Shown in pieces: positions 1-6,102 of a DNA stretch of 9,354 nucleotides; position 1 is the stretch's first letter, and each line of letters begins with the position of its first letter. The position numbers and the translations under genes are program-made. Source of the stretch: Candidatus Thioglobus sp. (GTDB taxonomy: Bacteria > Pseudomonadota > Gammaproteobacteria > PS1 > Thioglobaceae). The notes under the pieces are model-generated. The model did not search any database and had not been told where the DNA came from. It worked only from the letters and a program-made list of their open reading frames with translations. Location of the stretch: NCBI GenBank assembly GCA_003978285.1, contig QOAB01000115.1:1-9354 (forward strand). The letters are read 5' to 3'.

Positions 1-95
1 GCGAAATCGATTTACAAGGGTTTAATTTCAAAGTGCTTAAAACTGACTCTCGCAGACTGCATTTATTAGAAGTCACTAAAATCAACAACAAATAA
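1..95 (+). CDS. CorC/HlyC-family transporter-associated protein, C-terminal fragment
   Basis: Partial gene entering from the left edge. Codons read from position 3 to a TAA at 93-95 give 30 residues. The stretch GFNFKVLKTDSRRLHLLEVT matches the end of the CorC_HlyC transporter-associated domain, whose typical ending is 'G-F-x-F-x-V-L-x-x-D-x-R-R-I-x-x-L-x-V'. Full-length members carry two CBS domains before this domain, sometimes with a membrane DUF21/CNNM part, and are linked to magnesium/cobalt efflux. Only the tail is visible, so a CorC-type soluble protein cannot be told from a membrane-anchored CNNM-type protein. The stop codon shares its last base with the next ATG (TAATG), which suggests translational coupling. 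The family call is fairly secure; the exact substrate is not. Confidence 0.75.
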   Translation, partial: EIDLQGFNFKVLKTDSRRLHLLEVTKINNK

Positions 96-844
96 TGGAC
101 ACCTTAACCATTGTTTTTTTGATGGGCTTGTTAGGCGGTGTACATTGTCTAAGCATGTGTGGTGGTGTGGTTGCCTTGTTGACTTCAGCCTTGCCGGCAG
201 AGCTCAGATCTAATGCTAAGCAAACTTCGCTATATCATCTTAATTACAATACCGGTCGAATCCTTAGCTATATCTTAATGGGTGCATTGTTTGGCTTGGC
301 TGGCGAGTTACTTGTAAATACGTTAAAGATGAGTGCACTTGATCATGTGCTAAGGATTTTCTCAGGTGTGTTAATGGTATTGGTGGGTTTGTACATTGCT
401 AATTGGTATGCAGGCATACAATTACTGGAAAAAATGGGCGCCAAGCTGTGGACAAAGTTGCAGCCGATTAGTCAAAAATTCTTACCGGTCACCAGTTTGA
501 AAAGTGCTTTTTTAGTGGGATTATTTTGGGGCGGTATTCCTTGTGGTTTAGTCTATGGTGCATTGAGTTTTGCGATATTGTCAGGTTCTGCTATTCAAGG
601 CGGATCAATCATGTTGGCTTTTGGATTGGGTACATTGCCTAGTTTGTTATTAATGGCAGGGTTTTCTTCAAAGCTGAGCGAAGCCATTAAAAAACCATTA
701 GTGAGAAAATTCTCTGGTGGGTTAATTATTACCCTAGGTGTTTGGGCTTTATGGATGCCGGCAAAATCGTTAGTAGTTGATTTTCAACATTCACAGCAAA
801 CAACTGAATTTCCACAGCCAACTGATTTAGATTACTTAGTATAA
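95..844 (+). CDS. TauE/SafE-family (UreH-like) integral membrane transporter
   Basis: A 249-residue inner-membrane protein with about six hydrophobic helices (roughly residues 5-28, 55-75, 84-105, 136-163, 168-190 and 205-222). The first helix carries the family signature GGVHCLSMCGG, with His17, Cys18 and Cys22; a further Cys150 lies in GGIPCGLVYG. These match the UreH-like transmembrane domain proteins often annotated 'sulfite exporter TauE/SafE family'. Relatives commonly sit near ccoI/ccoS, where a copper or metal role is suspected, but here the neighbours are a CorC-type gene and pmbA. The substrate cannot be read from sequence: sulfite, another sulfur anion or a transition metal are all possible. 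The ATG overlaps the upstream stop by 1 nt and has no Shine-Dalgarno sequence, so coupled translation is likely. The C-terminal ~20 residues are polar and probably disordered. Confidence 0.85.
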   Translation: MDTLTIVFLMGLLGGVHCLSMCGGVVALLTSALPAELRSNAKQTSLYHLNYNTGRILSYILMGALFGLAGELLVNTLKMSALDHVLRIFSGVLMVLVGLYIANWYAGIQLLEKMGAKLWTKLQPISQKFLPVTSLKSAFLVGLFWGGIPCGLVYGALSFAILSGSAIQGGSIMLAFGLGTLPSLLLMAGFSSKLSEAIKKPLVRKFSGGLIITLGVWALWMPAKSLVVDFQHSQQTTEFPQPTDLDYLV

Positions 845-852
845 TTCCACCT

Positions 853-2169
853 ATGCCATCTTTAGAACAAACCGCACAACTAGCCATTGATTTGTTAAAG
901 CAATACAAAGTCAGTGATTATGAAATATCACTTGGCTCAAGCTCTGGCGTATCAACTGCAGTCAGATTAGGTGAGGTAGAAACACTACAATACCACCTAG
1001 ACAAAAATTTTGAAATTAATGTCTATATAGGTCAAAAGAAAGGCCACGCGTCGAGCGTTGACCTAAGTAAAGATAGTTTAAACAAAACCATTGAATCTGC
1101 CTGTTTTATTGCAAAGTACACTCAAGAAGATCCTTTTAATGGTTTGGCACCGAAAGACCTAATGGCCTTTGATGTGCCTGATTTAGATCTTTACCACCCA
1201 TGGGATTTAGACGCACAACACAGTATTGATTTAGCTAAAGCCTGTGAAGAAATCGCCTTAGAACAAAATGAAATTGATAATTCAGAAGGTGCGGAAGTTT
1301 CTAGTTTTCAAGGCGAAGGTTTGTACGCTAATTCTAACGGTCTTATCGCCACGCAAAGTAGCACACGCCATTCACTTAATTGCTCTTTAATTGCAAAGCG
1401 TGACGACGACATGCAAACGGCCTATGAATACACCACAGCACTTGATGCGAATGACTTAGAATCACCACAACAAGTAGGTATGAAGGCTGCGCTATTAGCA
1501 CAACAAAAATTGGGTGCACAATCACTTGCATCACAAAAATGCCCAGTGATCTTTACATCGCGTTTATCAGGCGGGTTATTTGCCCAATTATTAGGCGCTT
1601 TAGGTGGTTCAAGACAATATAAAAAATCAACTTTTTTATTAAACAGTATTGACAAGATTGTCATTCCAGAAAGCTTAAGCTTATTTGAGCAGCCCTTTGC
1701 AAAAAAGACATTAGGCGCTAAGGCTTTTGATAGTGACGGCGTGCTTAAACGCGAACAATATTTTGTTGAAAATGGGCGGGTTAAAAGCTATGTGATGGGG
1801 CAATATTCAGCCAATCAACTTTGCCTTAAAACCACTGCTAATGCGGGCGGCACTAACAATGTGAACGTCACTGCTAATTTTGATGGCGGCTTGGATGCAA
1901 TGATTAAAACCATGGGCAAGGGTTTGGTAGTAACCGAGCTCATGGGTCAAGGTGTAAACGCAACAACGGGTGATTACTCACGAGGCGCTTTAGGTTTTTG
2001 GGTAGAAAATGGCGAGATCCAATATCCTGTTTCCGGTCTCACCATTGCTGGTAATTTAAAAGACATGCTGTTGGGTATTGAGCACGTAGGCACAGATATT
2101 GATCAGCGTAGTAATCTAAAAGTTGGCTCGGTACTGATTAACCAAATGACCATTGCAGGGGAATCATGA
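853..2169 (+). CDS. pmbA: TldE/PmbA, non-metal subunit of the TldD-TldE protease
   Basis: A 438-residue protein of the TldD/PmbA family, close to the ~450 residues of E. coli PmbA (TldE). In the family, TldE pairs with metal-binding TldD to form a cytoplasmic protease that trims modified peptides such as microcin B17 precursor and degrades the CcdA antitoxin. The N-terminal domain spans about residues 1-190 (start MPSLEQTAQLAIDLLKQY, with the 'YEISLGSSSGVSTAVRLGEV' strand pattern). The C-terminal domain runs from about 225 to the end and includes ANFDGGLDAMIKTMGKGLVV and GDYSRGALGFWVENGEIQYP. No HExxxH metal motif is visible, as expected for TldE rather than TldD. tldD is not in this window. 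The gene starts 8 nt after the upstream stop with no clear ribosome-binding site and overlaps the next gene by 4 nt, so it lies inside the operon. Confidence 0.95.
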   Translation: MPSLEQTAQLAIDLLKQYKVSDYEISLGSSSGVSTAVRLGEVETLQYHLDKNFEINVYIGQKKGHASSVDLSKDSLNKTIESACFIAKYTQEDPFNGLAPKDLMAFDVPDLDLYHPWDLDAQHSIDLAKACEEIALEQNEIDNSEGAEVSSFQGEGLYANSNGLIATQSSTRHSLNCSLIAKRDDDMQTAYEYTTALDANDLESPQQVGMKAALLAQQKLGAQSLASQKCPVIFTSRLSGGLFAQLLGALGGSRQYKKSTFLLNSIDKIVIPESLSLFEQPFAKKTLGAKAFDSDGVLKREQYFVENGRVKSYVMGQYSANQLCLKTTANAGGTNNVNVTANFDGGLDAMIKTMGKGLVVTELMGQGVNATTGDYSRGALGFWVENGEIQYPVSGLTIAGNLKDMLLGIEHVGTDIDQRSNLKVGSVLINQMTIAGES

Positions 2170-3323
2170 GCCAGTTTGATGTGGTGATTGTGGGTGGTGG
2201 CATGGTGGGGCAGGCCTTTGCTTTGAGCATGGCACAAAAAACCAATGCATCGATTGCCATTATTGAGCCAAACAACCCTAACCCAAAACTGGATAAAGAC
2301 TTCCATACACGCGTTAGTGCTATTACCCCAACCTCTGAAGCTTTCCTGACTAAGCTTGGTGTTTGGGATTTAATTAAACGTAAACATGCGTTTACACAAA
2401 CCAGAGTTTGGGATCAAAATTCCCACGGGTGTTTGGATTTTTCTGCAGCTGATGACAACTTAACGCATTTAGGCCACATTATTGAAAACGATGCGATTCA
2501 GTCAGCCATGTTTGCAGCGTTAAGCGATACCAAGGTTAAATTCATTAATGCTAAACTCGATAGTATCGATAAAACGGATGAAGGCTATCAATTACAATTG
2601 GACAACGACCAAACCCTGTCCTGTACTTTATTAATTGGCGCTGATGGCGCACGTTCACGCATTCGTGATTTAATGCAAATTGAATTCAGTGAGACCAATT
2701 ACCAGCAAAAAGCCATTATTTGTAATATTCACTCAGACAAGGGCTTTGAAAACACTACTTGGCAACGTTTTTTATCCGACAGTATTATTGCACTATTACC
2801 ACTCAGTGATAATGAAGCTTCAGTCGTTTGGTCTGCTGAAAATACTCTTGCTGATGAGTTATTGTTATTATCTTCTCAAGATTTTTCTGACCGGCTCTCA
2901 GCTGGTGTGGAATATCGATTTGGCCAGTTTGAAGTGTTGAATAAGGTACAAGCATTCCCACTGATTGAGCGCAGTGCCAAAGATTACGTTAAAGAAAATA
3001 TTGCCTTAATTGGTGATGCGGCGCACAATATTCACCCTCTTGCAGGGCAAGGTGTTAATTTAGGTTTTTCAGATGTTAGTGAATTATCAGATCAGTTACA
3101 ATCTTCATCGAAACCATTAGGTGATTATAGCGTGTTACGTGCTTATGCCAGAGCACGTCGACTCGATAATGAACTGATGGCAAAAACCATGACGGGGCTA
3201 AACTGGATTTATAAAGAAAATAACGAACCACTGCGATGGTTACGTGGTTTTGGCATGAATCTCATTAATGAAAACTCGACATTAAAGTCGTTTTTTCAAA
3301 AACACGCTACCGGTAAATTGTAG
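2166..3323 (+). CDS. UbiH/UbiF/UbiI (COQ6)-family FAD-dependent ubiquinone-biosynthesis hydroxylase, most like UbiI
   Basis: A 385-residue flavoprotein monooxygenase that in this family hydroxylates the ring of polyprenyl-phenol intermediates of ubiquinone. Visible motifs in order: the FAD Rossmann GGGMVG (residues 10-15), RVSAI (49-53), the GADGARSR motif binding FAD/NAD(P)H (158-165), and GDAAHNIHPLAGQGVNLG (283-300), the second FAD signature. The segment VWDQNSHG...HLGHIIEN resembles, from memory, E. coli UbiI (VisC) more than UbiH or UbiF. Which ring carbon it attacks cannot be fixed, since small genomes often use fewer, broader hydroxylases, so no symbol is assigned. The ATG at 2166 overlaps the pmbA stop (ATGA) and has a good AGGGGA site at 2157-2162. 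The 3' end overlaps the convergent ygfA stop by 17 nt. Confidence 0.92.
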   Translation: MSQFDVVIVGGGMVGQAFALSMAQKTNASIAIIEPNNPNPKLDKDFHTRVSAITPTSEAFLTKLGVWDLIKRKHAFTQTRVWDQNSHGCLDFSAADDNLTHLGHIIENDAIQSAMFAALSDTKVKFINAKLDSIDKTDEGYQLQLDNDQTLSCTLLIGADGARSRIRDLMQIEFSETNYQQKAIICNIHSDKGFENTTWQRFLSDSIIALLPLSDNEASVVWSAENTLADELLLLSSQDFSDRLSAGVEYRFGQFEVLNKVQAFPLIERSAKDYVKENIALIGDAAHNIHPLAGQGVNLGFSDVSELSDQLQSSSKPLGDYSVLRAYARARRLDNELMAKTMTGLNWIYKENNEPLRWLRGFGMNLINENSTLKSFFQKHATGKL

Positions 3324-3861
3324 TCGGTGTAATCACCGCATCGAGGGGAACATCCCAAGGCTTAGCGTTCAACTTAGCCACTTCTTGGCAATCAAAAGCT
3401 AGACCATAAAGTTTTGGATTTTTATAATTTTGTTGTCGTTTTTTAAAACTTAAGGTGCGATCATAAAACCCACCCCCCATACCAATGCGATTTTTGAATA
3501 AGTCAAAGCCTACCAGTGGCATAAAGAGTATATTGAGCTGATTGGCATTTAAAATCTGGGTAGAGACTGGCTCATCAATGCCATATCGATTTTTTCTGAA
3601 ATTTTTAACAACTTTTGCAAATTTAAGTCTTTTGCCGACTAATATAGGTAAATAGATACTAAAGCCTCTATTTTTTAAGAAGTTTTGTATGTATTTTGTG
3701 TCAATTTCTCCATCATTAGGCAAATAAAGGGCAATTTTTTGTCCTTGCTTAAAATTTGCTAATTTTTGCACTTGAGATAATAATTGCTTAGAAAATTTCT
3801 CTCGATCAGATGGTGAGATTGATCGTCTTTTGATGCGAATGGATTGTCTAAGCGTCTTCAT
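3307..3861 (-). CDS. ygfA: 5-formyltetrahydrofolate cyclo-ligase (5,10-methenyl-THF synthetase)
   Basis: A 184-residue cytoplasmic enzyme (also called fau), about the length of E. coli YgfA (182). It converts 5-formyl-THF to 5,10-methenyl-THF with ATP, returning it to the one-carbon pool. Family motifs: the basic N-terminus MKTLRQSIRIKRRSIS; ALYLPNDGEIDT (residues 44-55); FMPLVGFDLFKNRIGMGGGFYDRTL (113-137), whose GxGGGFYDR loop is the signature; and KPWDVPLDAVITP near the end. The frame stays open 72 nt further upstream, but that extension would run into the 6S RNA gene and lacks family similarity, so the ATG at 3859-3861 is chosen. No clear Shine-Dalgarno precedes it. It lies about 35 nt downstream of the 6S RNA on the same strand, the classical ssrS-ygfA pairing. 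The protein is notably lysine-rich and its DNA visibly AT-richer than neighbouring genes. Confidence 0.93.
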   Translation of the reverse strand: MKTLRQSIRIKRRSISPSDREKFSKQLLSQVQKLANFKQGQKIALYLPNDGEIDTKYIQNFLKNRGFSIYLPILVGKRLKFAKVVKNFRKNRYGIDEPVSTQILNANQLNILFMPLVGFDLFKNRIGMGGGFYDRTLSFKKRQQNYKNPKLYGLAFDCQEVAKLNAKPWDVPLDAVITPTTIYR

Positions 3862-3868
3862 GGTATGA

Positions 3869-3874
3869 ATTATA
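3869..3874 (-). promoter_or_regulatory. possible -10 element immediately upstream of ygfA
   Basis: A perfect TATAAT on the minus strand ends 7 nt before the ygfA ATG. Initiation at the usual distance would place the transcript start on the A of the start codon, giving a leaderless mRNA, consistent with the missing ribosome-binding site. No good -35 hexamer is found 16-18 bp upstream (best is TTCTTA at 3891-3896), and TATAAT matches are common in AT-rich DNA, so this is a weak call. The alternative is that ygfA is expressed only by read-through from the 6S RNA promoter. Confidence 0.25.
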
Positions 3875-3896
3875 ACTGAAGTGCTAAAAATAAGAA

Positions 3897-4073
3897 GGAT
3901 CCATTGTGCCGCGCTGAAAGAAACCTGAACCAAAAAGGCTCAAGGCGGAAGTTCGAAGATTACCGCAGGCTTCCCACTTCTAGGCGGGCTTGCTCAATAG
4001 TAAGCTATCTCATCTCCTTATATGTTTATTTATCGGCTCAGGGGATATAGTCAACTACAAACACAATAGACAA
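3897..4073 (-). ncRNA. ssrS: 6S RNA
   Basis: 6S RNA binds sigma-70 RNA polymerase holoenzyme by mimicking an open promoter and represses transcription in stationary phase. Read on the minus strand, the 5' half contains CCCCTGAGCCGATA (4031-4044), identical to the E. coli 6S core. The 3' half contains GCCTGCGG, then a CCTTGAGCC / GGTTCAGG hairpin (3924-3945) equivalent to the E. coli CCTTGAACC...GGTTCAAGG element. A terminal stem pairs GTCTATTGTG (4071-4062) with CACAATGGAT (3908-3899). The predicted length of about 177 nt compares with 183 in E. coli. The ends are estimated from the stem and promoter, within about 5 nt. The product RNA (pRNA) template is conserved: pRNA starting opposite 4032 would share its first 14 nt with that of E. 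coli. ygfA follows on the same strand; zapA, usually upstream, is absent. Confidence 0.93.
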
Positions 4074-4078
4074 TTATT

Positions 4079-4108
4079 ATTATCACCGTTTAAACTATAA
4101 ATATCCAA
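4079..4108 (-). promoter_or_regulatory. sigma-70 promoter of the 6S RNA gene
   Basis: On the minus strand, a -35-like TTGGAT (4108-4103) and a -10-like GATAAT (4084-4079) are separated by 18 bp. Transcription from about 4072, 7 nt past the -10, coincides with the outer end of the 6S terminal stem, an independent fit. Each hexamer matches the consensus at four or five of six positions. Confidence 0.6.
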
Positions 4109-4222
4109 CTATTTTGGTTTAATAAATTGATTTATGAGTTTATATCAGGTGTAGTATGAGTATGTTTAAGTAAAATACACAGCTTTAATATCATTTAAAG
4201 TTATTCTTTCAAGGTAGTTATT
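4109..4222. other. AT-rich divergent spacer between the 6S promoter and dbpA
   Basis: This spacer carries no open reading frame that I can support. It holds a short inverted repeat, CTTTAA/TTAAAG (4183-4188 and 4195-4200, 6-nt loop), in what would be the dbpA leader; there is no T-run making it a terminator. A TAAAAT at 4171-4176 could be the dbpA -10 box, but no matching -35 is visible, so I do not assign a promoter. Confidence 0.4.
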
Positions 4223-4225
4223 TTG
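4211..4225 (+). promoter_or_regulatory. ribosome-binding site deciding the TTG start of dbpA
   Basis: AAGG at 4211-4214 lies 8 nt before TTG at 4223-4225. The first in-frame ATG downstream is codon 27, inside the Q motif, and would remove the conserved N-terminus. Spacing and family length together support the TTG start. Confidence 0.65.
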
Positions 4226-5596
4226 AGTACAACTGATTTTTCATCGTTAGATTTACACCCCGACTTATTAAAAAATTTGAGTTCATTGGGTTACGAGTCT
4301 ATGACCCCAATCCAGGCACTAAGTTTGCCGGCAATCCTTTCAGGCAAAGATGTGATTGGCCAAGGTAAAACGGGCTCGGGTAAGACTGCAGCTTTTGGTT
4401 TGGGTTTATTGCAAAAACTCAACGTTAAGTCTTTTAAGGCACAATCGATTGTCTTATGCCCAACACGTGAGTTGGCAGACCAAGTTGCTAGTGAGATTCG
4501 AAAACTCGCTAGAGCGGTTCATAATATTAAAGTCTTAACCCTTTGTGGTGGTGCGCCGTTTGGCCCGCAAATTGGCTCATTAGAGCATGGCACACATATT
4601 GTTGTTGGTACGCCAGGGCGTATTGAAGAGCACTTGCGTAAAGGCACGCTCAAGTTAGATCATATTACTACGTTGGTATTGGATGAGGCAGATCGTATGC
4701 TCGATATGGGCTTTCAAGACACCATTGATGAGATTATTGAAAAAATTCCATCCAATCGACAAACGCTTTTGTTTAGTGCCACTTTTCCAGACGGGATTGC
4801 CAGTATTGCTGAGCGAGTGATGCAAAGCCCGACTATGGTTGAAGCGCCTTCTACTCACGAAGATTCCACTATTAAACAACATTTTTATGAAGCCAACAGT
4901 GCAGATGAGCGGATGATGGCACTGCGTTTGCTTCTAGCCAAATACAAACCAGACTCTGCTTTGATTTTTTGTAATACCAAAATTGATACTCAAGACGTGG
5001 CTGATGAGCTTATTTATTATGGCTTTTACGCATTGGCCATTCACGGAGATCTTGATCAACGAGAACGCGATCAGGCATTGATTCGTTTTTCCAATAAAAG
5101 CATTTCTGTTTTGGTGGCAACTGATGTTGCTGCACGCGGGCTAGACATTGATTCACTTGATATGGTGATTAACTTTAACATTGCCCATGATCCAGAGGTG
5201 CATGTGCATCGTATTGGCCGTACTGGTAGAGCAGGGCGTAGTGGTATTGCTTGTACATTATATGGTGATCGTGAAACACACAAACTCAACGCTTTACAAC
5301 TTGATATCACGCCTGACTCACTTCCAAGTGACAGTCTTCTTGATAAACCGATTAAAAAACCAGCGATGACCACGCTTAAAATCGATGGTGGTAAAAAACA
5401 AAAATTACGTCCTGGTGATATTGTCGGTGGGCTAACCGGCAAGGGTGGGATTCCTGGCGACAAAATTGGTAAGATTATTGTTGCTAGTAATTGGTCTTAT
5501 GTGGCGGTGAGCTCAGAATTGGTTAAACAAGCGCTGAAAAAAATCAGCAATGACAAGCTCAAAGGTAGATCATTCAGAGTGAGGATTCTTTCTTAA
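4223..5596 (+). CDS. dbpA: ATP-dependent RNA helicase DbpA
   Basis: A 457-residue DEAD-box helicase, the same length as E. coli DbpA, which acts on hairpin 92 of 23S rRNA during large-subunit assembly. Helicase motifs in order: the Q motif with its Gln at residue 31 (YESMTPIQ), Walker A GKTGSGKT (48-55), PTREL (80-84), TPGR (130-133), DEAD (154-157), SAT (185-187), VATDVAARGLDI and HRIGRTGRAG. The last ~70 residues, starting KKQKLRPGDIVGGLTGKGGI and ending GRSFRVRILS, form the DbpA-type RNA-binding (RRM-like) domain that gives 23S specificity. This tail separates it from RhlE, SrmB and CsdA. It starts at TTG with an AAGG site and stands as a single gene, divergent from the 6S RNA. Its TAA shares the TTAA palindrome with the stop of the convergent neighbour. 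Confidence 0.96.
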   Translation: MSTTDFSSLDLHPDLLKNLSSLGYESMTPIQALSLPAILSGKDVIGQGKTGSGKTAAFGLGLLQKLNVKSFKAQSIVLCPTRELADQVASEIRKLARAVHNIKVLTLCGGAPFGPQIGSLEHGTHIVVGTPGRIEEHLRKGTLKLDHITTLVLDEADRMLDMGFQDTIDEIIEKIPSNRQTLLFSATFPDGIASIAERVMQSPTMVEAPSTHEDSTIKQHFYEANSADERMMALRLLLAKYKPDSALIFCNTKIDTQDVADELIYYGFYALAIHGDLDQRERDQALIRFSNKSISVLVATDVAARGLDIDSLDMVINFNIAHDPEVHVHRIGRTGRAGRSGIACTLYGDRETHKLNALQLDITPDSLPSDSLLDKPIKKPAMTTLKIDGGKKQKLRPGDIVGGLTGKGGIPGDKIGKIIVASNWSYVAVSSELVKQALKKISNDKLKGRSFRVRILS

Positions 5597-6009
5597 CTTG
5601 AAGCCTCATCTTCAATGGGTTCAATACTAAAATCTTCCCAGTTTTCCGTGTCATAAGTAATGTAGAAACCATGTAGCATTTGTGAGGCTTGTACTTTCAT
5701 TTGGTCGGGCAGTTGCCACACACGATTACATTCATAGCCCGTAATTTCCATGAAATTATTCGCGCGAATAACGTCTTTTTTGCTGACTTCTAAATTGGTA
5801 AAAGTGGTGATCACTTCACTGATAAACTCAGGTTGGGCTAAATTATAATAACCCATTTTTTCGTATTTTCTAACCATTCCAATACAGGTTTGTATGTGTT
5901 CTGTTACCTTGTCAATATCGTAATACCCTTGGGTAACGGAAACAAGATCATCACCCTCAACAACGGCGAAAGTGATTTCTGGAAAGGCGGTAATTTTTTC
6001 TATACTCAT
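5593..6009 (-). CDS. acidic hypothetical protein, 138 residues, family not recognised
   Basis: I do not recognise this protein. It is soluble by appearance, with no signal peptide or membrane helix. It is acidic (24 Asp/Glu against 10 Lys/Arg by my count), especially the tail NWEDFSIEPIEDEASS. It has two cysteines (Cys42 and Cys94) with no metal-binding spacing, and several aromatic positions (GYYDIDKV, KMGYYNLAQPEF, MLHGFYITYDTENW). Alternating hydrophobic and helical segments suggest a small alpha/beta fold. It is probably real: it fills the gap between dbpA and avtA exactly, has ordinary codon usage, and the overlapping genes in other frames stop at its borders. It has no obvious ribosome-binding site. 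It is transcribed divergently from avtA across a 93-bp spacer and overlaps the dbpA stop by 4 nt. No function is inferred. Confidence 0.75.
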   Translation of the reverse strand: MSIEKITAFPEITFAVVEGDDLVSVTQGYYDIDKVTEHIQTCIGMVRKYEKMGYYNLAQPEFISEVITTFTNLEVSKKDVIRANNFMEITGYECNRVWQLPDQMKVQASQMLHGFYITYDTENWEDFSIEPIEDEASS

Positions 6010-6020
6010 GTCGAGAAAGT

Positions 6021-6050
6021 TTGTAGTGATGCATCATTTTAATCTATAGT
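6021..6050 (+). promoter_or_regulatory. possible avtA promoter containing a 10-bp palindrome
   Basis: TTGTAG (6021-6026) and TATAGT (6045-6050) are 18 bp apart on the + strand; the -10 is good and the -35 poor. A perfect palindrome TGATGCATCA (6027-6036) sits just after the -35 within the spacer, where a repressor could act on the divergent pair. This is inference from position only. Confidence 0.3.
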
Positions 6051-6102
6051 GGCATATATTTATACTTATAAAACATAATTGTATTTGCCATAAAATAAAA
6101 TC

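Noticed and set aside
1422..1664. 80-codon minus-strand frame inside pmbA
   Set aside because: Antisense shadow of a well-conserved gene, with no start-site signals or recognisable protein features.
1672..1683. AAGCTTAAGCTT-like repeat/palindrome
   Set aside because: Sits in the pmbA coding sequence and is explained by codons; no partner site or mobile-element context.
3862..3933. N-terminal extension of the ygfA frame with a hydrophobic stretch resembling a signal peptide
   Set aside because: It overlaps the 3' end of the 6S RNA gene, has no counterpart in the cytoplasmic enzyme family, and the ATG at 3861 gives the normal length.
4183..4200. CTTTAA/TTAAAG stem-loop upstream of dbpA considered as a terminator or riboswitch
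   Set aside because: Only six A-T-rich pairs, no T-run, and too short for any riboswitch fold I know.
5071..5463. 130-codon open frame on the minus strand
   Set aside because: It lies wholly inside dbpA over the conserved helicase and RNA-binding regions; its translation shows no family features, so it is a shadow.
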